A DNA stretch of 64,000 nucleotides from Pseudomonas sp. R5-89-07 (GCF_003851685.1 NZ_CP027727.1:5146001-5210000), one strand, 5' to 3'; shown: positions 46,722 to 56,206, counted from the stretch's first letter. Notes: a model not told the origin generated them from the sequence alone. A program made the numbers and translations.

Positions 46722-47333
46722 TCAGAACCCGCGATGTTTCTTCAGGTGTTCATTGATCTTCGCCGCCGGCACTTTCTGCAAGGTGCACAGCAAATCATGT
46801 GACAGCTCACGCAGGCCATGAGTCTGGCGCAGTTCCTGGGCCAGGTGCGCGGTGAGGTTGGCGGCCATTTCCGCATCCGCCAGCGCCCGGTGGGCCTGGC
46901 CGGTGTGGGGCAGTTGGGCGTAGGCGTTGAGGGTGCCGAGCTTGTGGTTCGGCGCCGTCGGCATGAGGCGGCGGGCCAGTAGCAGCGAGCAGGCGAATTT
47001 TTGCAGGCGGGTGCGGCGGATCAAGCCCAACTCGTAGTCCCAGAACTTCTGGTCGAACGCGGCATTGTGCGCCATCAACGGCGTGGTGCCGACGAATTCA
47101 TTGACCTCATTCATCACCCGCTCGGCCGGTGGCGCGTTGCGCAGCATGGCGTTGCTGATGCCGGTGAGCTGCTCGATAAACGCCGGCACGCGTACACCGG
47201 CATTCATCAGGCTCTGGTAGCGGTCGACGATTTGCCCGCGCTCAAGGATGACCACGCCAATTTCCGTGGCCCGGCAGTAGCTGCTCGGAGTGATGCCGGT
47301 GGTTTCAAAGTCGATGACCGCTATACGTTCCAA
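46722..47333 (-). CDS. DEDDh 3'-5' exonuclease (DnaQ-like)
   Basis: Exonuclease of 203 aa with all three Exo motifs: VIDFETTGI near residue 7, LMAHNAAFDQKFWD near 90 and HRALADAEMA near 150. This is the epsilon-like RNase T/DnaQ fold, free-standing rather than the polymerase III subunit. No ATG is available; I prefer TTG at 47333 (MERIAVIDFE) because GGAG lies upstream, but TTG at 47357 is also possible and would add eight residues. It lies 42 bp downstream of the NYN gene. Confidence 0.87.
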   Translation of the reverse strand: MERIAVIDFETTGITPSSYCRATEIGVVILERGQIVDRYQSLMNAGVRVPAFIEQLTGISNAMLRNAPPAERVMNEVNEFVGTTPLMAHNAAFDQKFWDYELGLIRRTRLQKFACSLLLARRLMPTAPNHKLGTLNAYAQLPHTGQAHRALADAEMAANLTAHLAQELRQTHGLRELSHDLLCTLQKVPAAKINEHLKKHRGF

Positions 47334-47375
47334 ACCTGTTCCAACTCCGTCTAACAATGTAGTGGGCCGCCGCGC

Positions 47376-47852
47376 TTATTTGAGCAGCAACGCGCCTTCG
47401 ATCGGCACATAGCGGCTGGCAGCGCGTATCAATGAATTGGCCGTCAGCCCCGGCACGCCGTAGGCCACGGCTTGCACGCCATGCTTGTGAATGATGCGGT
47501 CGAGCAGCATGTCGAAATCGCCATCGCCGGAGGCCAGTACCACTTCGTCGACGTTAGCGGCGGCATCCATGATGTCGATGGTGATGCCCACGTCCCAGTC
47601 GCCCTTCGCCGAGCCGTCGCTGCGCTGGATGTAAGGCTTGAGCTTCACGGTAAAACCCAGGTTGCGCAGGATCTGCTGGAACTGCTGCTGCTTGCTGTCG
47701 CCACGGTCGATGGCGTAGGCGTACGCCTCCACGATCTGCCCATGAGCGCTGATATCAGCCCACAGTGCGGCGTAGTTGAAGTGGCAACCATAGGCCTGGC
47801 GAACGGTGTAATAGAGGTTTTGCACATCGGCGAACACTGCAATTTTTTTCAC
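47376..47852 (-). CDS. NYN-domain (LabA/DUF88) putative RNase
   Basis: PIN-like NYN protein of 158 aa. The acidic active-site residues stand in MKKIAVFADVQNLYY (Asp9), GDWDVGITIDIM and LASGDGDFDMLLDRI. Proteins of this type are metal-dependent ribonucleases in the cases studied. It lies upstream of the exonuclease gene on the same strand, so a joint nucleic-acid-processing role is possible but only inferred. Confidence 0.88.
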   Translation of the reverse strand: MKKIAVFADVQNLYYTVRQAYGCHFNYAALWADISAHGQIVEAYAYAIDRGDSKQQQFQQILRNLGFTVKLKPYIQRSDGSAKGDWDVGITIDIMDAAANVDEVVLASGDGDFDMLLDRIIHKHGVQAVAYGVPGLTANSLIRAASRYVPIEGALLLK

Positions 47853-47972
47853 CGCACTTCCTCAATTGACCGCCAGGCGCCAGCGCCCGGAAAGGGGGCC
47901 AGTATGCCAGCCAAGGGAAGGTTTCCGGGAAAAAATCAGACCGGAGCGCCGCAGCGCTCCGGCTGGGGTGTG

Positions 47973-48704
47973 TCAGACGAAGGAATCGTCGTCGCCAAAG
48001 GAGGAGGAATCGTCGGAATAATCGCTGTCGGCGAAGCTGTCCGCGTTGTTGCTGCCCCAGCTGTCATTGCCTGCGAACTTCTGGTCATCGTTGCCCCAGC
48101 CACCCTGGTCACCGGCGGGCGCCGGTTGTTCGATGATCTCTTCCACCACCTGCGGCTGTTGGTTGTGGTGGAACAGGTTGCTGATGCCTTCGGCGAGCAA
48201 CACACCACCGGCCACGCCGGCTGCGGTTTTCATCGCGCCCCCCAGGAACCCGCCGCCCGCAGGTACGGCGGCGGCCGTTGGTTGCGGCTGTTGATAATTC
48301 TGCTGCGGCGCGGGCTGGTTGAACGCGGGTCGCGCCGGCTCACGCCAACCGCCGCCCGAGTTGCTCGGTGCAGGCTGAGCATCACGCGAACCACCGCCAC
48401 CAAAGATGCTCGACAGAAACCCGCCACCGCTCGCCGGGGCGGCTGGCGCGGATTTGGCGCGCTCTAATTCTTCCTGCAATTGCTGGATCTGCTGCGCCTG
48501 TTGCTTGTTCTGCGCATCGAGGCTTTTGAGCGCATGTTCCTGCACCAGTAGCGACTGGGTCATGTAGTAGCCGGCGGCCGGTTGGCGAGTCATGTGTTCC
48601 TTGATCCGCGCTTCGGCCTGGGCGTCGCGGGGGGCTGAGTCCGTTTCGGCTTGCTGCAACCGTGAAAACAGTCCGTCGATCAGGGTTTGTTCTTCGCTGT
48701 TCAT
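47973..48704 (-). CDS. DUF2076 family protein
   Basis: A 243-aa protein. The helical N-terminus (residues 1-90, MNSEEQTLIDGLFSRLQQAE, then a Gln-rich coiled coil) is followed by a Pro/Gly/Gln-rich linker, a Gly/Ala segment GGGFLGGAMKTAAGVAGGVLLAEGI near residue 158, and a highly acidic Ser/Asp tail. This is the DUF2076 layout; the function is unknown. Confidence 0.87.
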   Translation of the reverse strand: MNSEEQTLIDGLFSRLQQAETDSAPRDAQAEARIKEHMTRQPAAGYYMTQSLLVQEHALKSLDAQNKQQAQQIQQLQEELERAKSAPAAPASGGGFLSSIFGGGGSRDAQPAPSNSGGGWREPARPAFNQPAPQQNYQQPQPTAAAVPAGGGFLGGAMKTAAGVAGGVLLAEGISNLFHHNQQPQVVEEIIEQPAPAGDQGGWGNDDQKFAGNDSWGSNNADSFADSDYSDDSSSFGDDDSFV

Positions 48705-48877
48705 GGCGACCTCGTTAGATTGCCGGTAAAAAAATCAGGGTCCCGCCTGGCATCAGGCAAGGTACGCGTTAGTTATGGGGCTGTTACCAATTGTTTCAAT
48801 GGTCTTTACTCAAGGTTTACGTTTGCTTGCCCACGCCAGCTATCGGTTAAAGTGTGCCCCTGCTTTTTCGGCCTGTG

Positions 48878-49546
48878 ATGACTCTGATGAATCCGTTAGA
48901 CGTGCTGCGCGACTCCTTCCGCTTTACCCAACGTAACCTGGGCGCCATCGTCCAGCTGTGCCTGCCGCTGGTGATCCTCGAAGCCCTGCTGCAACAGGTG
49001 CTCGACCACACGCTGGGCCCGGATGCCTTCAGCGGTTACAGCGTGGTGGTGGGACTGCTCGTGTACCCGTTGTACACCGGCGCGTTGATCCTGTTTCTCG
49101 ACGCGCGCACCCGTGGCGAGTCGCCACGCACCCGGGATGTGTGGGCCATGGCCCTGGCGATGTGGCCGCGCTTCGCCCTGCTGACCGCCATGAGCACGCT
49201 GCTGATTCTGCTCGGGTTGTCGCTGTATTTCCTGCCGGGCCTGTGGCTGATGGTGGTGCTGGCGTTTGCCGAGTACTTGCTGGTACTGCGCGGCATGTCG
49301 GCGCTTGAAGCGATGAAGGAAAGCCTGCGCCTGACCCGTGGGCATTTCTGGCGCATCCTGGTGTGCCTGCTGTGCGTGATGACCCCGCTGTGGCTGCTCA
49401 AGGGCGCCAGCGTGGCGGCCTATCCCGAACCCGCGCCGCTGCTGGGGCTGTTGATGGACAGCGCCCACAGTTTCCTGCAGCTGTTTACCAGTGTGGTGCT
49501 GTTCCGTTTATTCATGTTGATCGGTGGCGACGCCGACGCGCGGTGA
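48878..49546 (+). CDS. YciC-family membrane protein
   Basis: Inner-membrane protein of 222 aa with five to six hydrophobic helices. It starts MNPLDVLRDSFRFTQRNLGAIVQLCLPLVILEALL and shows SLRLTRGHFWRIL, typical of the YciC group. The start could be ATG 48878 or 48887; neither has a strong ribosome site. The function is unknown. Confidence 0.8.
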   Translation: MTLMNPLDVLRDSFRFTQRNLGAIVQLCLPLVILEALLQQVLDHTLGPDAFSGYSVVVGLLVYPLYTGALILFLDARTRGESPRTRDVWAMALAMWPRFALLTAMSTLLILLGLSLYFLPGLWLMVVLAFAEYLLVLRGMSALEAMKESLRLTRGHFWRILVCLLCVMTPLWLLKGASVAAYPEPAPLLGLLMDSAHSFLQLFTSVVLFRLFMLIGGDADAR

Positions 49547-49587
49547 TATGCTCCGTGCCCATTCTGAAACGCACATAAGCCGAGCCG

Positions 49588-50676
49588 ATGACCCGTTTAT
49601 TGCGCATCACCCTGTTGAGTCTGCTGCTGATGGCGGGCCTGCTGACGGCGCTGATCTACAGCCTGACCTGGCGCCCCGACGACAAGCAGACCCTGCCCGT
49701 CAGTTGCGTGGCGCCGCGTGCGCCGACCCTGCTGCCGGGGCAGGCGCTCAAGGTAATGACCTGGAACGTGCAATACCTGGCCGGCAAGAACTACGTGTTC
49801 TGGTACGACACCCCCGACGGCAGCGGCCCGGACGAGCGCCCCACGGTTGAAGACATGGCCTTCAGCCTCGACGAAGTGGCGCGGGTGATCCGCGACGAAC
49901 AGCCCGACATCCTGCTGTTGCAGGAAGTCGACGAAGGCGCCAAGCCCTCCCATTATCAGGATCAGCTCGCCCTGTTGCAGGAGCGCCTGGTCGACCTCTA
50001 CCCCTGCAGCACCCAGGCTTTCGACTGGAAAGCCGACTTTGTCCCCAACCTGCCTATCTTCGGCAGCGTCGGGCGCAAATTGGCGACCCTGAGCCGTTAC
50101 CAGATCGAACACGCCGAGCGCCTGCAACTGCCAACCGCAGAGGCCAACTTCATCAGCCGCCAGTTCCAGCCCAAGCCTGCGTTGTTGTTGACTTACCTGC
50201 CGCTGAGCGACGGTGGCCAACTGGCCGTGCTCAACACGCGACTGGAAGGCGGCGTGCCTGGGCGCAGTGCCGTTCAGGAGCAGGTGAAGGCCACCGTGAA
50301 GCTGCTGGATAAACTGGAAGGCCGTGGCACGCCCTGGCTGATCGGCGGGGATTTCAATTTGCTGCCGCTGGGCCAATTCCTGCGCCTGGATGCGCAAAAA
50401 CGCGGCCAATATTCGCCCGACAGTGAGCTGCATCTGTTGTGGGACAAATACCCGATGATCCCGAGCAACAGTGAATCCAGCGGGATCGACCGGGAAAAAT
50501 GGCTGACGCACTTCCCTAACGATCCAAGCCTCGAAGGGCCGGATCGTACGCTGGATTACCTGTTCTACAGCCCTAGAATCAAGCGGGTAGAGGCCAAGGT
50601 GCGGCAGCAGGACACGTTGCGCATTTCCAACCATCTGCCGGTGATCGCCCGGTTCCTGTTGCCTGCTGCGCAATAA
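49588..50676 (+). CDS. Exported endonuclease/exonuclease/phosphatase-fold protein
   Basis: EEP-fold hydrolase of 362 aa with an N-terminal membrane anchor or signal (residues 6-28). Active-site segments: VMTWNVQYL near residue 57, ILLLQEVDEG near 110, IGGDFNLLPLG near 252, LDYLFYS and the terminal SNHLPVIARF His. Its substrate could be nucleic acid, a phospholipid head group or a phosphoester. It follows the YciC-like gene by 41 bp. Confidence 0.88.
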   Translation: MTRLLRITLLSLLLMAGLLTALIYSLTWRPDDKQTLPVSCVAPRAPTLLPGQALKVMTWNVQYLAGKNYVFWYDTPDGSGPDERPTVEDMAFSLDEVARVIRDEQPDILLLQEVDEGAKPSHYQDQLALLQERLVDLYPCSTQAFDWKADFVPNLPIFGSVGRKLATLSRYQIEHAERLQLPTAEANFISRQFQPKPALLLTYLPLSDGGQLAVLNTRLEGGVPGRSAVQEQVKATVKLLDKLEGRGTPWLIGGDFNLLPLGQFLRLDAQKRGQYSPDSELHLLWDKYPMIPSNSESSGIDREKWLTHFPNDPSLEGPDRTLDYLFYSPRIKRVEAKVRQQDTLRISNHLPVIARFLLPAAQ

Positions 50677-50678
50677 AA

Positions 50679-50766
50679 TGTGGGAGGGGGCTTGCCCCCG
50701 ATGACAGTGTGTCAGTCAGTAAAGCTGTTACTGATACACCGCTATCGGGGGCAAGCCCCCTCCCAC
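50679..50766. repeat. REPIN (family A)
   Basis: Complete inverted pair starting 2 bp after the stop of the EEP gene, between it and convergent hrpB. Confidence 0.93.
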
Positions 50767-50784
50767 AGGGGATTTCCATTGTGG

Positions 50785-53292
50785 CTACTTTCGGGGTTTG
50801 ATCCTGGCCGTCGCTTCGGCCACCAGCGGGTCATCCGGCCAGTAATGCTTGGGGTAACGCCCCTTTAAATCCTTCTTCACCTCGGCATAGGTACTGCGCC
50901 AGAAATTCGCCAGATCCTGTGTGACCTGCACCGGCCGCCGCGCCGGCGACAGCAAGTGCAATTTCACCACTTGGCGCCCACCGGCAATGCGCGGCGTATC
51001 CGCCAGCCCGAACAGCTCCTGCAAGCGCACCGCGAGGATTGGCGGCTGTTCGCTGTAGTCCAGGCGCACCGACGAGCCCGATGGCACTTTCACGTGCTGC
51101 GGCGCCAGTTCTTCCAGGCGTTGGGGCAACGGCCAGGGCAGCAGGTTGTGCAGGTAGCTGGAAATGTCCAGGTTGGCGAAATGGCTCAAGCGCGTAACCT
51201 TGCCCAGATAGGGCATCAGCCAATGTTCCAGATTGGCCAGCAACGCCTTATCGCTGAGATCAGGCCATTCGCTGGTTTTGCCGGCGTCCAGCTGGCGCAG
51301 CAACATCACACGTGCTTGCCACTGGCGCAGTTCCGAGGTCCAGGGCAGCAGCTCAAGGCCTTTGCGGCGCACCAGGTTGACCAGCGCCTGGCTGCGGGCG
51401 GATTCGTCCAGGCCGGTCAGGGGCTCGCGGCTGAGCACCAGTTCGCCGACTTTGCGTTGGCGTTCGGCGCGCAACACGCCTTCGCGTTCGTCCCAGTCGA
51501 GTTGATCGACAATGCGCACTTGCTCGGCCAGCACCGTGTCGAACAGCGCCGGGTCGAAACCCGCCGCCAGGTAGATGCGCTCTTCGCGTTGGCCCTGGCG
51601 GCTGCCCAGGTCGGCGATCACCAGCCAAGGTTGTTTCATCAGGCTGTCGGCTTCGGCGAACAGCGCAGCGCGGCCGTTGGCCAGGCGATATTCGGCGCCA
51701 CCGGGACGACGCTGCTGGGCGACGCGGTCCGGGTACGCCAGCGCCAGCAAGGCGCCGAGCCAGCGCGGATGGTCGGGGTCGGCCACCGCCTGGGTTGCCT
51801 GGCCTCTTAAATAGCCGCGATATTGGCGTGCCAACTGCCTGGCCCGTTGCACGCCGCCCTGGGTTCCTCGGGCTCGTTCTTCACCGGACAACAGCGCCAG
51901 GCGGCTTTGCAAGTCGGCACCGCCGCCGCGCAGGATATCGCGCTCGCCCAACAGGGCGGCGACGTCACAGGCCGTGGCGGCCAGCCCCAGGTCTTGTCCG
52001 CGCAACAACAGATGGGCGATACGCGGGTGAGCCGGCAACTCGGCCATTTTCTGGCCATGGGCGGTGAGTTTGTCGCCATTCAAGGCGCCCAGGCGCACCA
52101 GCAAATCCTGGGCCTGGGCATAGGCGGCAGTCGGCGGCACATCCAGCCACACCAACTGGCTGGGGGCCACCCCCCAACGGGCCAACTGCAGCGCCAGGCC
52201 GGCGAGGTCGGCAGCAAGGATTTCCGCACTGCCATAGGCGGCCAAACCGTCATGCTGGTCTTCGGACCACAACCGATAACACACCCCTGGTTCCAGCCGC
52301 CCTGCCCGGCCGGCACGCTGGGTGGCGCTGGCGCGGGAGATGCGTTGAGTATCGAGGCGCGTCATGCCGCTGCCGGGGTCGAAACGCGGTACCCGCGCCA
52401 GCCCGGCGTCGATCACCACGCGCACGCCGTTGATGGTCAGGCTGGTCTCGGCGATGTTGGTAGCCAGCACCACTTTGCGCTTGCCGGCCGGTGCCGGGTC
52501 AATGGCGGCGCGTTGGGCGTTGAGGTCCAATTCGCCGTGCAGCGGGCATAGCAGCACATCCGTGCCATCCCCCAAGGCATCGGCCAGTTGCTGGTTGACC
52601 CGACGAATCTCTGCCTGCCCCGGCAAAAACACCAAGACGCTGCCGGTCTCGTCATGCAGGGCTTCGAGAATAGTCTGCACCACCCGTGGCTCGATAAATT
52701 CCCCGGCCTGATATGGCCGGCCCCAGCGCATCTGCACCGGGAACATACGCCCTTCACTGCGCAGGATCGGGGCGTCGTCCAGCAGGCCAGCCAAGCGCTC
52801 GCCTTCGAGGGTGGCAGACATCAGCAGGATTTTCAGAGGCTGATCGTTGCGAAACAGCTCGCGTCCGTTGAGGCTCAGGGCCAGCGCCAGGTCGGCGTCG
52901 AGGCTGCGCTCGTGGAATTCGTCGAAGATCAGCAAGCCCACGCCGTCCAGCGCCGGGTCGTCCTGCAGGCGACGGGTGAGGATGCCTTCGGTGACCACTT
53001 CTATGCGGGTGTTGGGGCCGACCTTGCTGTCGAGGCGGATGCGATAGCCGACCGTTTCACCGACTTTCTCACCCAACTCACTGGCCAGGCGCTCGGCAGC
53101 GGCCCGTGCAGCAAGGCGCCGGGGTTCGAGCATCAGGATGGTTTGCCCGGCGAGCCATGGCTCGTGCAACAAGGCCAGCGGCACGCGGGTGGTTTTACCG
53201 GCGCCGGGTGGCGCTTCCAGCACGGCTTCGTGGCGGATCGCCAAGGCATCACGCAGGGCGGGTAAAACATCATCAATCGGCAACGAATTCAT
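50785..53292 (-). CDS. hrpB: ATP-dependent helicase HrpB
   Basis: DEAH-family helicase of 835 aa. Walker A EAPPGAGKTTRV lies near residue 26, motif II FDEFHER near 122 (the HrpB variant of DEAH), motif III SATLEG, and motif VI QRAGRAGR near 333. The C-terminal HrpB domain includes QPPILAVRLQELFGL and ends in KGRYPKHYWPDDP. The ATG at 53292 has GGAG upstream; the longer frame is not supported. Confidence 0.95.
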   Translation of the reverse strand: MNSLPIDDVLPALRDALAIRHEAVLEAPPGAGKTTRVPLALLHEPWLAGQTILMLEPRRLAARAAAERLASELGEKVGETVGYRIRLDSKVGPNTRIEVVTEGILTRRLQDDPALDGVGLLIFDEFHERSLDADLALALSLNGRELFRNDQPLKILLMSATLEGERLAGLLDDAPILRSEGRMFPVQMRWGRPYQAGEFIEPRVVQTILEALHDETGSVLVFLPGQAEIRRVNQQLADALGDGTDVLLCPLHGELDLNAQRAAIDPAPAGKRKVVLATNIAETSLTINGVRVVIDAGLARVPRFDPGSGMTRLDTQRISRASATQRAGRAGRLEPGVCYRLWSEDQHDGLAAYGSAEILAADLAGLALQLARWGVAPSQLVWLDVPPTAAYAQAQDLLVRLGALNGDKLTAHGQKMAELPAHPRIAHLLLRGQDLGLAATACDVAALLGERDILRGGGADLQSRLALLSGEERARGTQGGVQRARQLARQYRGYLRGQATQAVADPDHPRWLGALLALAYPDRVAQQRRPGGAEYRLANGRAALFAEADSLMKQPWLVIADLGSRQGQREERIYLAAGFDPALFDTVLAEQVRIVDQLDWDEREGVLRAERQRKVGELVLSREPLTGLDESARSQALVNLVRRKGLELLPWTSELRQWQARVMLLRQLDAGKTSEWPDLSDKALLANLEHWLMPYLGKVTRLSHFANLDISSYLHNLLPWPLPQRLEELAPQHVKVPSGSSVRLDYSEQPPILAVRLQELFGLADTPRIAGGRQVVKLHLLSPARRPVQVTQDLANFWRSTYAEVKKDLKGRYPKHYWPDDPLVAEATARIKPRK

Positions 53293-53457
53293 ACTGGCTC
53301 CAAAGCAGAGCGACGAGTATAACGGCGAACTGCCGAGCGCCGGTGGTGGTCTCAGAAACGCCACCCGCTTCAATTGTGAATGCAATCAAAGGTGGGATCG
53401 GCGTCGTTCGGCAGATCTGGCTTATAGTCATCTTTAAATCGTGTTCAGGAGAGTTTT

Positions 53458-53877
53458 ATGCGTATCGCTTCCCGTGTCATTGGCGGCGTCTTGGCCGTCA
53501 CCCTGCTGAGCCAACTCACCGCCTGCGGTTCGATTTTCTACCCAGATCGCCGCGGCCAGATCGACGGCAAGATCGACCCGACGATTGCCGTGCTCGATGC
53601 GGTCGGCCTGCTGTTTTATGTGATCCCCGGCCTGATCGCGTTCGGCGTCGACTTCGCCACGGGTGCGATCTACTACGAACCGGGCAAGACCGCCCAGGTC
53701 GCGCCGGAAAAACTGCACGAGGCCATCGGCGCCGACGGCAAGGTCGACAACGCCAAGCTGCAGAGCATCATCCAGAAGGAAACCGGCCGCACCTTGCCGC
53801 TGGACGACCCACGCCTGATCCAGTTCAAGGGCAGCGTGCAGCAACTGGCGTCCCTGGGCCTGCAACCCGCCGCATAA
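53458..53877 (+). CDS. Conserved lipoprotein
   Basis: Lipoprotein of 139 aa with signal MRIASRVIGGVLAVTLLSQLTAC (lipobox LTAC, Cys23), then GSIFYPDRRGQIDGKIDPTIAVLDAVGLLFYVIPGLIAFGVDFATGAIY, containing a hydrophobic stretch. I recognise it as a widely conserved gammaproteobacterial lipoprotein without a known function. It lies 9 bp before fieF and is probably cotranscribed. Confidence 0.82.
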   Translation: MRIASRVIGGVLAVTLLSQLTACGSIFYPDRRGQIDGKIDPTIAVLDAVGLLFYVIPGLIAFGVDFATGAIYYEPGKTAQVAPEKLHEAIGADGKVDNAKLQSIIQKETGRTLPLDDPRLIQFKGSVQQLASLGLQPAA

Positions 53878-53886
53878 GGACAGCCC

Positions 53887-54780
53887 ATGACCAGCAGTCC
53901 CGAACACGCCAGGCTCCTGCGCCTGGCCACCCGCGCCTCGGTGGGCGTGGCCTGTGTGCTGATCATTACCAAGGCCATCGCCTGGTGGTTCAGTGGCTCG
54001 GTGGCCATGCTCGCCGGCTTGACCGACTCGCTGCTCGACGGCGTAACTTCGCTGCTCAACCTGCTGGCGGTGCATTACGCCCTGCGCCCCGCCGATGACG
54101 ATCACCGTTACGGTCACGGCAAGGCTGAGTCACTGTCGGGCATGGCCCAGGCGCTGTTTATCGGCGGCAGTGCAGTGTTGATTGCGTTCCAGGCGTATCA
54201 ACGTTTGCAGCACCCCGAACCCGTGGGCGCGCCCTGGCTGAGCATTGGCGTGATCGTGTTTTCACTGGCGCTGACCGTGGCGTTGCTGATGCTGCAACAT
54301 CGGGTGATCCGCGAAACCGGCTCCAACGCGGTGCGCGCCGATTCGCTGCATTACCGCTCCGACCTGATGCTCAACGGCAGCATCCTGGTGGCGCTGGTGC
54401 TCGCAGGTTTTGGCTTCCATCAGGTGGACGCTTGGTTTGGCCTGGGGATTGCCGCTTACATCCTGTGGAGCGCCATCCAGATCGCCCGGGAAAGCTTTGC
54501 CGTATTGATGGACGAAGAGTTGCCGGTGGATATCAGCCAGCACATGCTCGACCTGGCCCGTGGCGTACCGGGCGTACTGGGTGCCCATGACTTGCGCACG
54601 CGGGTGTCCGGCAACCACTGGTTCGTGCAGTTGCACCTGGAATTGCCGGGGGAGCTGACGTTGTCAGTGGCACACGGCATCAGCGACCAGGCCGCCGATG
54701 CCATTCATCAGGCCTACCCGAAGGCCGAGGTGCTGGTGCATGCCGACCCGCAGGAAGTGGTCACTGGCGCCAAGGCCTAA
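53887..54780 (+). CDS. fieF: Cation diffusion facilitator FieF
   Basis: Metal/proton antiporter of 297 aa exporting divalent cations (iron, zinc). The first metal half-site is LTDSLLDGVTSLLNL and the second ADSLHYRSDLMLNG, as in E. coli FieF, together with the signature DDDHRYGHGKAESLSGMAQ. A cytosolic C-terminal domain follows from about residue 208. Its stop overlaps the stop of the convergent DUF6515 gene. Confidence 0.93.
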   Translation: MTSSPEHARLLRLATRASVGVACVLIITKAIAWWFSGSVAMLAGLTDSLLDGVTSLLNLLAVHYALRPADDDHRYGHGKAESLSGMAQALFIGGSAVLIAFQAYQRLQHPEPVGAPWLSIGVIVFSLALTVALLMLQHRVIRETGSNAVRADSLHYRSDLMLNGSILVALVLAGFGFHQVDAWFGLGIAAYILWSAIQIARESFAVLMDEELPVDISQHMLDLARGVPGVLGAHDLRTRVSGNHWFVQLHLELPGELTLSVAHGISDQAADAIHQAYPKAEVLVHADPQEVVTGAKA

Positions 54781-55790
54781 TACTGCACCTGATAGCCGCG
54801 ACTGCTCAGGCAGTTGCCCTGGGCCTGGCGATAGGTTTGCACCACCGCCGGGTCGGGGGCGTAGGTGACCGTGCGAGGGTCGAACCCACTTTGCTGCACG
54901 GCCCAGCGATAACAGTCGTAGCCGTCCTGTTGCACCTGGGCCGGTGACTGGCCGTTGGCGGGATACGCCACCACGTCATAACCGTTGCCCTGGGGTGCAG
55001 GTTGCGGTGCTGGCACGGCCGTCGGCGGTTGCACCACTACGTACTGCGCAGTGCTGCTTTCGTAGGCGTAATAGGCACCGGCGGCGAGAAAGAACAGCGA
55101 ACTGCCCACCCACACTTCCCGTGCGTAATCCGGCAGGTATTGCACGCGGATGCCGTACGGCGGCGTCACAACCACATAGCGCGGGCCTTGCGGGCGATAC
55201 CAATAGCCGCCGGAGTAGAAGTAATCCTGGCCACGGTAGGGCACGCGGTAATTGCGGTCGGGGAAACGGTCGACGACGTAGCCTGGACGATATTGCGGGC
55301 CCGCCCCCCAACCATTGCCGTGCCCATCGGGACGACCTGGCCAGCGATGGTCGCCGGGACGACCGTTGTCGCCAGGCCGCGAACCTGGACCGCCCGCCTC
55401 CCAATGTCGGTTGTCGTCGTTACGCCGTGGGATATCGCGGTAATAGCCCTGGCGCGGCTCCTGGGTCTGGCGCACGGTATCGGGCCGCCCCTGGATCGGC
55501 AGGTTATTCGACGGCTGCGGCTGCGGTTGCGGCCGCCCCTGTTCGTTCGCCTGCGGGCGCCCTTGCCATTGGCCGCCGCCATTCTGGCCGGCGTGATCGC
55601 CATGCGGGTTCTGCGGGCGCGGCTGATTATTCTCCGCACGCCCACCGCCTTCCGGCCCCCGTTCATGCTGTCCGCCGCCCTGTGGGCGCTGCCCCTGGCC
55701 CGGTGAGTTATCGCGTTCGTCGGCTACCGCCTGGGCGCCCACGCTGACCACCAGCAAACCAACACCTGCCATACGCCAGATGCGCTTCAT
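54777..55790 (-). CDS. DUF6515-type exported protein
   Basis: A 337-aa protein. The signal peptide (MKRIWRMAGVGLLVVSVGAQAVA) is followed by a long low-complexity region to about residue 165, rich in Gln, Pro, Gly, Asn and Arg. A Tyr-rich domain then reads YRGQDYFYSGGYWYRPQGPRYVVVTPPYGIRVQYLP, with one hydrophobic segment near 220, and a short repeat-like domain GYDVVAYPANGQSPAQ...YDCYRWA ends the protein. GAGGAAA lies before the ATG at 55790. Function unknown; an envelope role is likely. Confidence 0.82.
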   Translation of the reverse strand: MKRIWRMAGVGLLVVSVGAQAVADERDNSPGQGQRPQGGGQHERGPEGGGRAENNQPRPQNPHGDHAGQNGGGQWQGRPQANEQGRPQPQPQPSNNLPIQGRPDTVRQTQEPRQGYYRDIPRRNDDNRHWEAGGPGSRPGDNGRPGDHRWPGRPDGHGNGWGAGPQYRPGYVVDRFPDRNYRVPYRGQDYFYSGGYWYRPQGPRYVVVTPPYGIRVQYLPDYAREVWVGSSLFFLAAGAYYAYESSTAQYVVVQPPTAVPAPQPAPQGNGYDVVAYPANGQSPAQVQQDGYDCYRWAVQQSGFDPRTVTYAPDPAVVQTYRQAQGNCLSSRGYQVQY

Positions 55791-55889
55791 GCTTTTCCTC
55801 ACTGCGGATTAGGGCTTGATCATGAGACTGGAAAAGCCTCGCCCGGTTCTGAGAGAGGTTATCAGTCACGAGAACTATTTTCTTGAAGG

Positions 55890-55922
55890 AAAAGAAAAGG
55901 GGTGACCCGTCGGCCACCCCTT
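55890..55922 (-). terminator. Rho-independent terminator of the candidate small RNA
   Basis: On the minus strand: AAGGGGTG stem, 10-base loop, CACCCCTT, then TTTTCTTTTCC. It lies 100 bp upstream of the DUF6515 start codon and points the same way. Confidence 0.8.
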
Positions 55923-56146
55923 GAGAATTTCGTCCTGGCTCAACGCTTTTGACGTTGGCTCACCTCACGCCGTCTTCTGGACAGTGTGCAGCCTGGAGGC
56001 CGGCTCAACCCTGCTGGGGTGGCGGCCGCAGCGGGCCTGATTGGGCCCGCTGCAGTGGACTGTTGTCCAGGCGGTGATTCTGTTGATAAAGATACCTGCC
56101 TGCACCCGACGGATGATTGCGAAGATTGCGTCAATAAACAGTGCTT
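55890..56146 (-). ncRNA. Candidate structured small RNA
   Basis: No convincing gene lies in the 416 bp between DUF6515 and the Lrp-type gene, yet the minus strand carries a possible promoter (TTGCGG at 56183-56178, 18 bp, TTAAAA at 56159-56154), a perfect 10-bp hairpin GCAGCGGGCC/GGCCCGCTGC (56053-56028), a smaller CAACG/CGTTG hairpin near 55945-55960, three TGAGCC motifs and a rho-independent terminator. The transcript would be about 255 nt. It could be a free small RNA or a leader that stops before DUF6515. Confidence 0.4.
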
Positions 56147-56206
56147 GCGCAATTTTTAACCCTTCATGGATAATTAACCGCAATAGTTACGACAAAGGCT
56201 AACCCA

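Noticed and set aside
55940..56152. 70-residue minus-strand frame in the small-RNA candidate region
   Set aside because: It has an Arg/Ser/Pro-rich composition and no ribosome site, and it runs through the perfect hairpin. A non-coding transcript explains the structure better, though a small protein cannot be fully excluded.
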